Shown piece after piece: positions 7,311 to 16,106 of a stretch of DNA of 64,000 nucleotides. The DNA lies in assembly GCF_002093665.1 (NCBI RefSeq), contig NZ_MRWE01000022.1:1-64000 (forward strand), given 5' to 3'. Source of the DNA: Rouxiella badensis. Its GTDB lineage: Bacteria; Pseudomonadota; Gammaproteobacteria; Enterobacterales; Enterobacteriaceae. The notes under the pieces were generated by a model. The model saw nothing but the letters and a program-made list of their open reading frames with translations, searched no databases and was not told where the DNA came from. How positions within the stretch are numbered: position 1 is the first letter of the stretch; each line of letters opens with the position of its first letter. The position numbers and the translations under genes are program-made.

Positions 7311-7901
7311 TTAGTGAACCTCCAGCAATCTTGGCTGATACTTGCGCCAGAGTTCGGCCTCTTCTGCTGTAAGTCGGGCTTTTTCGGTCTTACAAGATTG
7401 AAGATCTGAACCGCGCTTACTGGCCTTGTGGATATAGGCTGCTTTGCGTTTGCTATGGTCATTCAGAAAGGCGAACGGCACGCCATATGCGCCAGTCTTA
7501 CGAATAGATGGGATCACGTCGCGGAATACCCAGTTAGTGAACCGGTGAGCGAATGTGCCGGGCGTTGTGGCTTTACGGCTGCGTGCAATGAGTTTGTAAA
7601 ATCCTGACTCTGCTACAACACCGTGATTTGGGTTGCCACGATTACCGTAGGTTAAAGCTACGGTATTCTTTTCGTCACCATCGAGGGATTTTAAGGCGTC
7701 GCGTGAGTTGGTAATTCCCAATGCCTCGCAAATGTCTTTAGCAACGAACCACGGCTCACCGTAAACATTCACGATGCGGACAGATTGACCTTCGAATTTA
7801 ATCACCGAAATATCACCTTCATCAGCGTTGAAAATACCGTTCGGGCTGGTGGATGGCTGAGGGGTGGCCTCAGAAGTTAATCTGCTTTTTTCGATTTTCA
7901 T
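7311..7901 (-). CDS. BRO-N domain protein (antirepressor-like)
   Basis: 196 aa. Residues ~32-140 form a BRO-N domain: VRIVNVYGEPWFVAKDICEA, a short helix-rich centre, VAESGFYKLIARSRK, then FAHRFTNWVFRDVIPSIRKTG. The C-terminal ~50 residues are basic and coiled. BRO-N proteins in phages are DNA-binding antirepressors. A GGAG ribosome site precedes ATG 7901. It follows the 139-aa gene by 13 bp, and its stop overlaps the next ATG (TAATG). Confidence 0.85.
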   Translation of the reverse strand: MKIEKSRLTSEATPQPSTSPNGIFNADEGDISVIKFEGQSVRIVNVYGEPWFVAKDICEALGITNSRDALKSLDGDEKNTVALTYGNRGNPNHGVVAESGFYKLIARSRKATTPGTFAHRFTNWVFRDVIPSIRKTGAYGVPFAFLNDHSKRKAAYIHKASKRGSDLQSCKTEKARLTAEEAELWRKYQPRLLEVH

Positions 7902-7914
7902 TTGTTAGGCTCCG

Positions 7915-8334
7915 TTAGGCGGCGGTAAAGGCGTCTGGGTAGAGTGAGAGGATGTCGCTGATTTCAGCTTGTGATAGCCCACGATAGCCACCAGTAGCAG
8001 CGTTGCGGCTGACCAATTGGATTACTAGCATCACATCAGCACTGCAGGAGAAGCGATAGCGAAGATGTGAGCCGATGCCGTCTGTGTTCTTCTCGTCAAT
8101 ACGCTCAAGCTGAATATCAAGGCGGCGTTCCAGCTCGGTAGCGTAGTTACGCCCAGACGATAAGCGGCAATAGCGGAGAATGTCGTTTTCAGTCCAGCCC
8201 TCAACTCCAGTGCGCATCATGAAGCAGCGTGCGCGGTGCTTCTTTGGCGCTGGCTTGGTAATGGGAATTGCGGCATTAGCTTTGGTGCTAACCTGTTCGA
8301 TAATGCCTGCCTCGCTGTGAGTATTTTTAGGCAT
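7915..8334 (-). CDS. satellite protein of unknown function
   Basis: 139 aa from ATG 8334, whose A is the last base of the AlpA stop (TAATG), which favours this start over an ATG seven codons upstream. Conserved-looking centre: RCFMMRTGVEGWTENDILRY, a helix rich in charged residues, then LSQAEISDILSLYPDAF at the end. I do not recognise a named family. Position directly after alpA and before BRO-N suggests an early regulatory or accessory role. Confidence 0.65.
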   Translation of the reverse strand: MPKNTHSEAGIIEQVSTKANAAIPITKPAPKKHRARCFMMRTGVEGWTENDILRYCRLSSGRNYATELERRLDIQLERIDEKNTDGIGSHLRYRFSCSADVMLVIQLVSRNAATGGYRGLSQAEISDILSLYPDAFTAA

Positions 8335-8567
8335 TACAAAGTCTCTCCGCGACACTCCACCAGCCAGTGATTAATCTCTATCGCATCAAACGCCGAAACA
8401 CGTTCTGATAACTTGATTGGCCGCGGGAGTGTGCCATTTTTAACCTTGCGCCATATAGTCGATTCGCTGATACCTAACAGCAAGGCCAAATTTTTTGGCC
8501 GGATCATGCCTGTGGTTGGGAGGGCAGATAGTGAGTGATTTTGTGCTTTCATAGATTGTTTTGCCAT
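8334..8567 (-). CDS. alpA: AlpA family transcriptional activator
   Basis: 77 aa with the AlpA winged-helix core: MIRPKNLALLLGISESTIWR at about 21-40, VKNGTLPRPIKLSERVSAF, then INHWL. In P4-like elements and phage-inducible islands AlpA/Vis proteins switch on excision or late genes and can act on integrase expression. It is first of the minus-strand run alpA-139aa-BRO-N, downstream of a 259-bp AT-rich gap that must hold its promoter. Confidence 0.9.
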   Translation of the reverse strand: MAKQSMKAQNHSLSALPTTGMIRPKNLALLLGISESTIWRKVKNGTLPRPIKLSERVSAFDAIEINHWLVECRGETL

Positions 8568-8752
8568 GTCGTAAAGTGTTATGGCAATACTAAACTCTTG
8601 ATATTCATAATTTCTATTAAGAAAAGAATCTATTAAAAGAAATTGATTTTCTATTAAAATAAGCTATTTCCATTGAAAAAATGTAGCTTCCATTCCCATG
8701 CTATTTATTGTAATTCATTGTATTTAATGATTTATTTTTTAAGTGATGTACT

Positions 8753-8779
8753 TATTCGATACTTATTAAGTATCGAATA
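8753..8779. promoter_or_regulatory. 27-bp near-perfect palindrome in the alpA upstream region
   Basis: TATTCGATACTTA (8753-8765), one T, TAAGTATCGAATA (8767-8779): perfect 13-bp arms. There is no T-run on either side, so it is a poor terminator. It lies in the AT-rich gap 8568-8826, about 190 bp upstream of alpA and just past the 217-aa gene, and is a good operator candidate. The rest of this gap is AT-rich without a recognisable gene. Confidence 0.6.
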
Positions 8780-8826
8780 GATATCAATAAAATCCTTTAG
8801 TTACGAAAACCGTCTTCATCAAAAAC

Positions 8827-9480
8827 TCAGTCATCGTTTGAACTTACAGAACTCAGTGCAAATTTAATTTTATTGTAGAATGTTGATTTCTTTATACCTT
8901 TATCTGAGATGTTCCAAGTGTTAGCCATCGATTCAAGGTCTGAATAAATTTCACTTATTTTTGGTTTTTTCGGTGACCCGTATTTCTTACTAGGATGTTT
9001 TTCAGTCAAAAGCATGATCAACAATGCCAGTGTTTTATCTGTACTTTTTTGCTCGTCGTTAACTCTGTGAGCACCTCTACCGGACTTCCTCGATTTTGAC
9101 ATCTCTTCGACGAGAGACCGGCCACCGAAAGCCAGCATTTTATTTTCCCAGCCATTTGAATTTAGGAGTGCAAGTATTGCTTCATCCACTCGCGCTATAA
9201 CTTCATCTGGTGTAATGCCCTTACTGAGAAATTGATATGAAGCACCAAAAACATAATCAGCGTCTAACTCTTCTGAAATAGAAATTTTTCTTTCAGACAG
9301 GGTGCTGATATTTCTTAAAATTGCCTTCCTTATATCTTGGGCCTCCTCAGAAATTTCAGGCGGTAATTGCTTGGTTTTTGTATTTGGATTAATTCCATAA
9401 AGAGCGTTAACAACCTCAGTAATGGTAACGAGCCTTTGAGATGTCAGGCGTTCAAACATGTTTTTTCCAAGCAATTTCAT
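8827..9480 (-). CDS. unknown protein encoded between integrase and alpA
   Basis: 217 aa, not recognised. No signal peptide or membrane segment. The middle is helical (EVIARVDEAILALLNSNGW), there is a Lys/Arg-rich patch (SKSRKSGRGAHR), and the C-terminus (TWNISDKGIKKSTFYNKIKFAL) looks like a helix-turn-helix end. The gene is AT-rich relative to the integrase. ATG 9480 follows the integrase stop by 2 bp, so it is read from the integrase transcript. It may be a directionality, regulatory or defence factor; no evidence decides between these. Confidence 0.65.
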   Translation of the reverse strand: MKLLGKNMFERLTSQRLVTITEVVNALYGINPNTKTKQLPPEISEEAQDIRKAILRNISTLSERKISISEELDADYVFGASYQFLSKGITPDEVIARVDEAILALLNSNGWENKMLAFGGRSLVEEMSKSRKSGRGAHRVNDEQKSTDKTLALLIMLLTEKHPSKKYGSPKKPKISEIYSDLESMANTWNISDKGIKKSTFYNKIKFALSSVSSNDD

Positions 9481-9482
9481 TA

Positions 9483-10745
9483 TTAAACCTGTTTAATTTT
9501 TAAAGGAGTAACGTTGTAATCATCACCGCTTTCCAATGCCACCAACAATTCTGCCCATTGTGCAAGAGCCGTTTTGCGCTCATCAAAATACTGGTGACGG
9601 TTATAAATCCCCTCAACCCCTCGAATGCGATGGTTTAGGCAACGTTCAGCCACAACCGGATCAATGCCTATAGCTGCTAGGTGCGTGCGAGCAGTGCGCC
9701 GAAAATCGTGAATGGTAAAATTTGGCACATCCGGTAGCTCGGCTCGAACTTTAGCCAGGGCCACTGGTAAAGTGCTTTCCTGAATGTGTGGGATCATTCT
9801 GTTTTGCATCTTCCTGGCTGGTAGTACCCATTTGCTGTTGCAAGAGAATGTGTGTAGCTCTCTCAGCCATCCAACTGCTGGTGGGGGTAAGGGAATGTCT
9901 ATTGCGTCACCGTTTTTGCTGCGTTCCTCGGGTAAGTGCCATATTGCACTGTCCAAGTCGAATTCTTCCCAGCGCGCGGCGCACAATTCCATTTTGCGTA
10001 CGCAAAGCGTCAGTAGTAATTTAAACGTGATTTCATTCTGCCGGCTAAACCCTTTTGCGGTCTGCATGCCGGCAAACAGGCGGATTAGCTCATCGCGAGT
10101 TAACCACCGGTCACGGCTCACCTCTTTGCCACCAGCATCGGACACCTCAAACGCCGAGCACGGATTAATTTCTAACGCATGCCGTTTGATACCGTAATCG
10201 AATATGCGTCGCGTCCAGCGGAGAACGTCAGTTGCTATGGTAGGCGCTCCGCGGTCAACGATAGCTTTGAGCATGTCGTCAATATGGCGCGGCTTCACGT
10301 CCTCAACTTTCATATTACCGACATGCGGGTTTATGTCTTTGTCGATGCGACGGCGCAATATATCCGGGTGTTTCCAGCGTGGCAGGATCTGGCGCTCAAA
10401 GTATTCAGAGGCCAGCTCTGAAACACGCATGGCATTTTTCTCAGCCTCTATCTTCGCTAAGGCTTCGGCCTTCCGCTCCTGTTTCTCCCCGGCTACGTCA
10501 TATCCCAGTGAAACACGTGCTGATAGCTCTTTGGCCATTTCACGGGCTTTGGACAGTGATATCTCAGAGTATGAACCCATGAGCATGGCGCGGGACTTCC
10601 CCGAGAACTTATAGCGAAAACGCCATGTAGGTGATCTGTCTGCTTCTCTGTGTCGCAGGTACAGCCCATTGCCATCTGCCCGGCCTTCGAAACGCTCCCC
10701 GGCCTTTATCCACGCCCGGATCTGCATGTCTGTAAGTTTTGCCAT
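9483..10745 (-). CDS. P4-type tyrosine integrase
   Basis: 420 aa. It has an N-terminal P4-type arm-binding region, a core-binding domain (~105-190) and a catalytic domain with Arg250 (CVRKMEL), Lys277 (RSKNGD), His346/Arg349 (HDFRR), His372 (LNHRIRG) and Tyr381 (GIYNRHQY). All residues needed for strand exchange are present. It should insert and excise the island at the site beside yicC. The gene is the right-most of the island, 188 bp from the yicC stop. Confidence 0.95.
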   Translation of the reverse strand: MAKLTDMQIRAWIKAGERFEGRADGNGLYLRHREADRSPTWRFRYKFSGKSRAMLMGSYSEISLSKAREMAKELSARVSLGYDVAGEKQERKAEALAKIEAEKNAMRVSELASEYFERQILPRWKHPDILRRRIDKDINPHVGNMKVEDVKPRHIDDMLKAIVDRGAPTIATDVLRWTRRIFDYGIKRHALEINPCSAFEVSDAGGKEVSRDRWLTRDELIRLFAGMQTAKGFSRQNEITFKLLLTLCVRKMELCAARWEEFDLDSAIWHLPEERSKNGDAIDIPLPPPAVGWLRELHTFSCNSKWVLPARKMQNRMIPHIQESTLPVALAKVRAELPDVPNFTIHDFRRTARTHLAAIGIDPVVAERCLNHRIRGVEGIYNRHQYFDERKTALAQWAELLVALESGDDYNVTPLKIKQV

Positions 10746-10772
10746 AACGACTACCTAAACATTGAATAGGGG

Positions 10773-10814
10773 GGTGTACCCAAAGTGATGTACCTAAAAC
10801 GCTTTGGGTACACC
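10773..10814. promoter_or_regulatory. inverted repeat upstream of the integrase, possible arm sites or operator
   Basis: GGTGTACCCAAAG (10773-10785) and CTTTGGGTACACC (10802-10814) are perfect 13-bp arms 16 bp apart. Further GTAC-containing copies (GATGTACC, TGTGTACATCA) lie between and just after. This sits between the integrase start and the probable attachment core, where integrase arm-type sites or an integrase-autoregulating operator are expected. Confidence 0.55.
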
Positions 10815-10843
10815 TTTGTGTACATCATAATCATGCGCTTTAA

Positions 10844-10929
10844 TGCGTCTTTATGATAGCTCCTGATAATAAAAAAGCCCGCCATATGGCGAGCTTATTG
10901 GTTTTTTGCGTCTTTGTGATAGTTCCTGA
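10844..10929. other. candidate attachment region: 23-bp imperfect direct repeat beside yicC
   Basis: Positions 10844-10866 and 10907-10929 share 21 of 23 bases (TGCGTCTTT-R-TGATAG-Y-TCCTGA), 63 bp apart, around the yicC terminator. The right copy ends 4 bp before the yicC stop codon. A direct repeat at the integrase end of an island suggests an att core plus a second integrase site, or the old and new copies of the host sequence. The left attachment end is outside the window, so this cannot be confirmed here. Confidence 0.5.
10871..10894 (-). terminator. terminator after yicC
   Basis: On the minus strand GCTCGCCATATGGCGGGC folds into a stem on the palindromic CGCCATATGGCG and is followed by TTTTTT, about 40 bp after the yicC stop. 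Confidence 0.75.
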
Positions 10930-10933
10930 ATGT

Positions 10934-11797
10934 TTACTCGATATTCTGAATCTGTTCTCGCATCTGCTCGATAAGCACCTTCAGCTCGATGGCTGAGGTG
11001 GTCACGTCAGAATTAATAGATTTGGACGCCAAGGTATTCGACTCGCGGTTGAACTCCTGCATCATGAAGTCTAGACGGCGGCCAACGGCTTCCTCTTTCT
11101 TGAGGATTTTATGCGTTTCTTTAACGTGAGCCTCGAGACGATCGAGCTCTTCGGCAACGTCAACACGCTGCGCCATCAGCACCAGTTCCTGCTCCAGACG
11201 GTTGTTTTCAAGCTGAACCTGCGCGTCTTCCAGTTTGCTGACCAGACGTTCGCGCTGCCACAGTAAGACGTTTGGCATCTGGGCGCGGACCTTCACCACT
11301 TCGGCACTCACGCCATCAAGGCGTTGCTCAATCAGGGTCTTCAGTGACGCACCTTCGCTTTCACGGGCCAGAATAAAGTCGTCCAGCGCGCGGTCCAGCG
11401 CAACCAGCAGCTCATTGCTGATAGCATCCAAATCTTGCTCTTCGGCAACCATCACGCCCGGCCAGCGGAGCACGTCCAGCGGATTAATCTCGCCTTCATC
11501 GCTCTGCATCTTGACCCATTGCGCGGCTTCAACCAGCTGTTTAGCCAGCTTTTCGTTGAGCTGCAGGGTGCCCTGCGCGCTAGGGTCGAGGTCGAAACGA
11601 AGGTTGCATTCCACCTTGCCACGCGTCAGACGGGCGCGAACGCGTTCACGAATAACCGGCTCCAGACTGCGAAACTGCTCGGGCAGACGGATATAGGTTT
11701 CAAGATAACGCTGGTTAACGGAGCGAAGTTCCCACGCTGCGCTTCCCCAGTTACCCTTGATTTCACGTCGGGCATAAGCGGTCATACTACGGATCAT
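10934..11797 (-). CDS. yicC: YicC family endoribonuclease
   Basis: 287 aa from ATG 11797 (MIRSMTAYARREIKG), the conserved family start; an in-frame ATG ten codons upstream is not used by relatives. N-terminal YicC domain (RSVNQRYLETYIRLP near 30-44) and C-terminal DUF1732 region (FMMQEFNRESNTLASKS near 240-256). YicC proteins are oligomeric endoribonucleases acting on RNA, including small-RNA turnover in E. coli. It is divergent from rph, as in E. coli. The satellite island is inserted immediately after its 3' end. Confidence 0.93.
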   Translation of the reverse strand: MIRSMTAYARREIKGNWGSAAWELRSVNQRYLETYIRLPEQFRSLEPVIRERVRARLTRGKVECNLRFDLDPSAQGTLQLNEKLAKQLVEAAQWVKMQSDEGEINPLDVLRWPGVMVAEEQDLDAISNELLVALDRALDDFILARESEGASLKTLIEQRLDGVSAEVVKVRAQMPNVLLWQRERLVSKLEDAQVQLENNRLEQELVLMAQRVDVAEELDRLEAHVKETHKILKKEEAVGRRLDFMMQEFNRESNTLASKSINSDVTTSAIELKVLIEQMREQIQNIE

Positions 11798-11924
11798 GTC
11801 TGTGTACCTGTTAATGTAAAGATGCAAGGATTATAGCCTCGCTGCACCCGTCATGATAGGCATTACCTCACGAAGCCCGTATAATGCGCAGCCATCTATG
11901 ATTTGCGAGCCGGAGAATTACCCC

Positions 11925-12641
11925 ATGCGTCCAGCAGGCCGAAATGCACAACAAGTGCGCCCACTTACCCTGACCAGAAACTACACAAAACACGCTGAAG
12001 GTTCTGTTTTGGTTGAATTTGGTGACACCAAAGTCCTTTGCACCGCGACTGTTGAAGAAGGGGTTCCTCGCTTTCTGAAAGGTCAGGGACAAGGTTGGAT
12101 CACCGCCGAATACGGCATGCTTCCGCGTTCTACCCACAGCCGTAACCCGCGTGAAGCGGCGAAAGGCAAACAGGGTGGCCGTACTCTGGAGATTCAACGT
12201 CTGATTGCCCGCTCTCTGCGTGCGGCGGTTGATCTGAAAAAACTCGGTGAGTTCACCATCACGCTGGACTGCGACGTCCTGCAGGCTGACGGGGGTACGC
12301 GTACTGCTTCAATCTCAGGTGCCTGTGTTGCACTGGCCGATGCCTTAAACGCACTGGTCGCCGCGGGCAAACTCAAAGCTAACCCGATGAAAGGTTTAGT
12401 GGCTGCGGTTTCCGTTGGTATCGTAAACGGTGAAGCGCTGTGCGACCTGGAATACGTTGAAGACTCCGCCGCTGAAACCGATATGAACGTGGTGATGATG
12501 GAAGACGGTCGTATGATCGAAGTCCAGGGCACCGCAGAAGGCGAGCCGTTCAGCCACGAAGAGTTGCTGAGCTTGCTGACCCTCGCTCGAGGGGGTATCG
12601 ATACTATCTTCCAGGCGCAGAAGGCGGTTCTGGGAGAGTAA
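11925..12641 (+). CDS. rph: ribonuclease PH
   Basis: 238 aa from ATG 11925 ([18 protein letters not shown]). This phosphorolytic 3'-5' exoribonuclease trims tRNA 3' ends. RNase PH fold with the basic RGNxARE-like region around [15 protein letters not shown] (residues ~65-79) and EVQGTAEG near the end. Full length and in frame, unlike the frameshifted rph of E. coli K-12 MG1655. Its translation runs up to the pyrE attenuator, so it doubles as the leader cistron that couples ribosome movement to pyrE expression. Confidence 0.96.
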   Translation: MRPAGRNAQQVRPLTLTRNYTKHAEGSVLVEFGDTKVLCTATVEEGVPRFLKGQGQGWITAEYGMLPRSTHSRNPREAAKGKQGGRTLEIQRLIARSLRAAVDLKKLGEFTITLDCDVLQADGGTRTASISGACVALADALNALVAAGKLKANPMKGLVAAVSVGIVNGEALCDLEYVEDSAAETDMNVVMMEDGRMIEVQGTAEGEPFSHEELLSLLTLARGGIDTIFQAQKAVLGE

Positions 12642-12649
12642 TTATTTAA

Positions 12650-12678
12650 GGCGACTTTATTTTTAAGTCGCCTTTTTT
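12650..12678 (+). terminator. pyrE attenuator
   Basis: GGCGACTT (12650-12657), a 7-base T-rich loop, AAGTCGCC (12665-12672) and six T, 9 bp after the rph stop and before pyrE. In E. coli the same arrangement terminates transcription unless UTP shortage lets translating ribosomes stay close to polymerase. Confidence 0.9.
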
Positions 12679-12731
12679 GTATATGGCCCTCAGGCCAGTA
12701 AGAAGATTAAAGAACACGAGGAAAAGCACCT

Positions 12732-13373
12732 ATGAAAGCCTACCAGCGCGAGTTTATTGAGTTTGCACTGAACAAGCAGGTTTTGAAATTCGGCGAATTT
12801 ACCCTGAAGTCTGGCCGTATCAGCCCCTACTTTTTTAACGCAGGCCTGTTTAACACCGGTCGCGACCTGGCTTTGCTCGGCCGTTTCTACGCCGAAGCCC
12901 TGATTGATTCAGGCATCGACTTCGATCTGGTGTTTGGCCCGGCTTATAAAGGCATTCCTATCGCGACCACCACCGTTGTGGCGTTGGCCGAGCAGCATGA
13001 GCGCGACGTGCCTTACTGCTTTAACCGCAAGGAAGCAAAAGACCACGGCGAAGGCGGCACGTTGGTAGGCAGCCCGTTGCAGGGTAAAGTCATGTTGGTA
13101 GATGACGTGATAACCGCCGGTACGGCAATCCGTGAATCGATGGAAATTATCAACGCGAACAATGCATCTCTGGCCGGTGTGCTTATTTCTCTGGACCGTC
13201 AGGAACGCGGCCGTGCCGATATTTCGGCTATTCAGGAAGTTGAACGCGACTACGGCTGCAAAGTGATTTCTATCATCACGCTGGCTGATCTGATTGATTA
13301 TCTGGAAGAGAAGGCGGAGATGGCTGACCATCTGGCAGCGGTTCGCGCTTATCGCCAGCAGTACGGCATCTAA
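12732..13373 (+). CDS. pyrE: orotate phosphoribosyltransferase
   Basis: 213 aa. Converts orotate and PRPP to OMP in pyrimidine synthesis. The PRPP loop [17 protein letters not shown] (~118-134) and the [13 protein letters not shown] flexible loop (~95-107) are intact. The start is preceded by GAGGAAAAG. It is in the rph-pyrE operon behind the attenuator and ends before a bidirectional terminator shared with slmA. Confidence 0.97.
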   Translation: MKAYQREFIEFALNKQVLKFGEFTLKSGRISPYFFNAGLFNTGRDLALLGRFYAEALIDSGIDFDLVFGPAYKGIPIATTTVVALAEQHERDVPYCFNRKEAKDHGEGGTLVGSPLQGKVMLVDDVITAGTAIRESMEIINANNASLAGVLISLDRQERGRADISAIQEVERDYGCKVISIITLADLIDYLEEKAEMADHLAAVRAYRQQYGI

Positions 13374-13398
13374 TTGCGTCTGAAAAGGATGCAAAAGA

Positions 13399-13420
13399 AA
13401 AGGGCCAATGGCCCTTTTTT
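13399..13420. terminator. bidirectional terminator between pyrE and slmA
   Basis: AAAGGGCCA (13399-13407), A, TGGCCCTTT (13409-13417) with A-rich and T-rich flanks on the two sides; pyrE and slmA converge on it. Confidence 0.85.
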
Positions 13421-13443
13421 GCTTTATGTCTGTGACGTTGAGG

Positions 13444-14040
13444 CTATACCAGCTGCGCGGCAATCAGCGGCCAGCGGGTGTCGAAGTCCTGCGTCGGGCG
13501 ATATTTGAATTCCGAACGGACAAAACGCGACAGCAGCCCTTCACAAAATGCCAACAGCTGGCTGGCGAGCAGCGTTTCGTCGGTGCTGAATCCGCTACCT
13601 TCGCGCATTTTCTTTTCGCGTAAGACCTGACGTAGCTGAACTTCAATACGCTCAAAAAGCTGATTAATGCGTCCCTGCAAGCGGTCTTGTTCAAACATTA
13701 ACGCATGCCCGGTCATAATACGGGTCAGGCCCGGATTACGTTCAGCAAAACCCAGTATCAGCAGAAGAATGAGACGAAGCCTATTTAGGGTCTCTTTCTC
13801 ATCCTGCAGGATAAGGTTGATTCGGGTGATCAAACTGTCTTCAATAAACTCGATCAGACTGTCAAACATCCGCGTTTTGCTAGGAAAATGGCGATAAAGT
13901 GCAGCCTCGGAAACGCCGACGTTGGCGGCAAGCTTGGCCGTAGTAATACGCTGGCTGCCATCGCTGGACTGAAGCATTTGTGCTAACGCCTGCAAAATCT
14001 CCTCGCGCCGGTTCCTTTTAGTATTTTCTTTTTCTGCCAT
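13444..14040 (-). CDS. slmA: nucleoid occlusion factor SlmA
   Basis: 198 aa TetR-family protein. The N-terminal helix-turn-helix is [20 protein letters not shown] at ~33-52, and the rest is the SlmA ligand/FtsZ-binding domain. DNA-bound SlmA prevents FtsZ ring assembly over the chromosome. Last gene of the minus-strand run coaBC-dut-slmA, as in E. coli. Confidence 0.96.
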   Translation of the reverse strand: MAEKENTKRNRREEILQALAQMLQSSDGSQRITTAKLAANVGVSEAALYRHFPSKTRMFDSLIEFIEDSLITRINLILQDEKETLNRLRLILLLILGFAERNPGLTRIMTGHALMFEQDRLQGRINQLFERIEVQLRQVLREKKMREGSGFSTDETLLASQLLAFCEGLLSRFVRSEFKYRPTQDFDTRWPLIAAQLV

Positions 14041-14270
14041 GTCTGAATAGACCCTTGCTAAAAACGGCTCAAATATATTAAAAACCGAACAATTGCCGCG
14101 TAATCGAGAAATTTCGCGGCTTATTGAACCTTGGTCTTTCGCGCAGCAACGGGCGATGCCCTGCTATTCAAAAGCGGTGGGGTATCATTGAGTTTTTATT
14201 GTATCGGTTTGATATAAATAAGGATCTGTTCAATATCCTGCGGCCCTGCACCGCGATGTTGAACAGATTC

Positions 14271-14729
14271 TTACTGGCGTCCTGAGTGACCAAAGCCACC
14301 TTCGCCGCGTTCGCTGCTGGTAAAGTCTTCAACCAGATTAAATTCAGCCTGCACAACAGGAACGAATACCATCTGGGCAATGCGCTCGCCTGGCTCAATG
14401 GTAAAAGTGGTTTGACCGCGGTTCCAGACTGACACCATCAGTTGCCCCTGATAATCGGAGTCGATGAGGCCAACCAGGTTACCCAATACCACACCGTGCT
14501 TATGGCCCAGACCAGAGCGTGGGAGGATAACTGCAGCCAGATTGGCATCGCCGATGTGAATGGCAAGGCCGGTAGGCAGCAGGGTGGTTTCGCCCGGACG
14601 CAGTTCAACTGCGGTATCCAATACGGCGCGTAAATCTAAGCCTGCAGAACCCGGTGTGGCATAAGTCGGTAAAGGAAATTCCTTACCAATGCGCGAATCA
14701 AGAATCTTAATGTCGATTTTTTTCATCAT
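14271..14729 (-). CDS. dut: dUTP diphosphatase
   Basis: 152 aa (151 if the second of two adjacent ATGs is used). Hydrolyses dUTP to dUMP and PPi, keeping uracil out of DNA and feeding thymidylate synthesis. Trimeric dUTPase motifs are all present: AGLDLRA near 34-40, [10 protein letters not shown] near 70-80, [10 protein letters not shown] near 88-97, RIAQMVF, and the C-terminal [10 protein letters not shown]. It overlaps the end of coaBC by 23 bp. Further upstream in-frame Met codons are ignored because relatives start at M(M)KKID. Confidence 0.96.
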   Translation of the reverse strand: MMKKIDIKILDSRIGKEFPLPTYATPGSAGLDLRAVLDTAVELRPGETTLLPTGLAIHIGDANLAAVILPRSGLGHKHGVVLGNLVGLIDSDYQGQLMVSVWNRGQTTFTIEPGERIAQMVFVPVVQAEFNLVEDFTSSERGEGGFGHSGRQ

Positions 14730-15921
14730 AACGGCTGACAATCTCGTTTAGTAAAGCCTGGCCAAGCTGCTGTTTATCGCTGAGAGGTAAACGCAGATTT
14801 CCATTTTGCCAAAAAAGATGCAAAGCATTGGTATTGCTATTAAAACCATGCCCGGCAAGTGATACATCATTTGCGCAAATCAGGTCGAGATTCTTCCTGA
14901 TTCGTTTCTGTTGGGCGTATTCTTCCACATTCTGGGTTTCGGCGGCAAACCCAACAACATACGGCCGATGTTCTTTCATGGCTGCAACCCCGGCGACAAT
15001 ATCAGGGTTCTTGATCATTTTCAGAGTGATTTCATCACCCTGTTTTTTAATTTTTTCATCGGCAATCGCCATAGCACGATAGTCTGCCACCGCCGCGCAG
15101 GAGATAAAAATATGCTGTGAGGCGACGCTATTGTTGACCGCAGCCTGCATTTCGAGCGCCGTGGTGACGTCGGTTCTTTCAACGTTTGCGGGCGTTGGGA
15201 GCGTGACTGGACCGCTAATGAGCGTCACCTGAGCACCACGCTTGGCGGCGGCCTCTGCGATGGCAAAACCCATTTTCCCAGAGCTGTGGTTGCTAATATA
15301 GCGGACTGGGTCCAGCGCTTCCCGGGTGGGACCTGCGGTGACCATAATCTTAAGATGCTGCAGGTCATGGCGTGGCGCAAAATGCTCACCTGCCATCGCG
15401 ACAATCACCATGGGATCGAGCATGCGGCCCGGGCCTACGTCACCGCAGGCCTGGCTGCCTTCATCGGGACCCCAGACAAGCGTGCCACGTGCCACAAGCT
15501 GTTGCAGGTTTTCCTGCGTGATGGCCGCGCGATACATTTGCTGGTTCATTGCTGGAACCACTGCGACCGGCGCAGCCGTGGCCAGGCAAATCGTGGTCAG
15601 CAGGTCGTTCGCCATGCCAGCGTTAACGCGCGCCAGCAGATCGGCCGTTGCGGGAGCAATAATGACGAGGTCGGCCCATTTGCCCAGTTCGATATGCCCC
15701 ATCGCGGCTTCTGCCGCGGGGTCGAGCAGGGAGTCCGACACGGGATAACCTGAAACGGCCTGAAGGCTAAGTGGCGTAATGAACGCTTTGGCGGCTTCTG
15801 TCATGACCACGCGCACTTCTGCCCCACGGTCACGTAAGCGCCGTACCAGCTCGGGTGCCTTGTAGGCGGCGATACCACCGCTGACGCCAAGCACAATATG
15901 TTTGCCGGAAAGTCCCGTCAT
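14707..15921 (-). CDS. coaBC: bifunctional phosphopantothenoylcysteine decarboxylase / phosphopantothenate-cysteine ligase
   Basis: 404 aa from ATG 15921 ([16 protein letters not shown]). The N-terminal flavin domain (CoaC) decarboxylates 4'-phosphopantothenoylcysteine; it has [15 protein letters not shown] and the PAMNQQMY loop near 156-163. The C-terminal CoaB domain (from ~190) ligates cysteine to phosphopantothenate using CTP and carries [17 protein letters not shown] and KIKKQ. Both steps are in coenzyme A synthesis; coaD of the same pathway is 3 kb downstream. Confidence 0.96.
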   Translation of the reverse strand: MTGLSGKHIVLGVSGGIAAYKAPELVRRLRDRGAEVRVVMTEAAKAFITPLSLQAVSGYPVSDSLLDPAAEAAMGHIELGKWADLVIIAPATADLLARVNAGMANDLLTTICLATAAPVAVVPAMNQQMYRAAITQENLQQLVARGTLVWGPDEGSQACGDVGPGRMLDPMVIVAMAGEHFAPRHDLQHLKIMVTAGPTREALDPVRYISNHSSGKMGFAIAEAAAKRGAQVTLISGPVTLPTPANVERTDVTTALEMQAAVNNSVASQHIFISCAAVADYRAMAIADEKIKKQGDEITLKMIKNPDIVAGVAAMKEHRPYVVGFAAETQNVEEYAQQKRIRKNLDLICANDVSLAGHGFNSNTNALHLFWQNGNLRLPLSDKQQLGQALLNEIVSRYDEKNRH

Positions 15922-16106
15922 CGTGATTGTCCGATTGTAAGTCCAAAGAGGCGGTATTTTAGCATAATGCGCATTCATGACAGCTATACGCTTTCGTTAT
16001 TAGCGATGCCTTTGCTGAGTTTTGCGAGACGTATCCCAGGGCTAAATCGCAGAGAGTCCTGTGTTTATCGAGCTGTGCAACAATCCTGACTCACAAGGAG
16101 TGGAGG

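Larger units (their letters stand above)
6499..7311 (-). other. long open frame enclosing the Icd-like gene and antisense to the small regulator
   Basis: The minus-strand frame from ATG 7311 to the Icd-like stop at 6499 has no stop for 270 codons. Its ATG overlaps the BRO-N stop (TAATG), so ribosomes could continue into it. The first ~65 codons read like real protein (SKSDMEFNFGAWVRGLEG, DITTRGGKFFQAIKQGRV) and resemble leader segments seen in Icd-type satellite operons. The middle is the mirror of the plus-strand regulator gene and is probably not selected as protein. A short leader product from 7311 is plausible; full-length expression is doubtful. Confidence 0.4.

Noticed and set aside
7256..7462. 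68-codon minus-strand open frame overlapping the BRO-N gene
   Set aside because: Alternative frame inside the end of the BRO-N gene; no supporting ribosome site or family.
14226..14266. CTGTTCAA/TTGAACAG inverted repeat after dut as a terminator
   Set aside because: Stem is possible but there is no T-run on the minus strand and slmA follows in the same direction.
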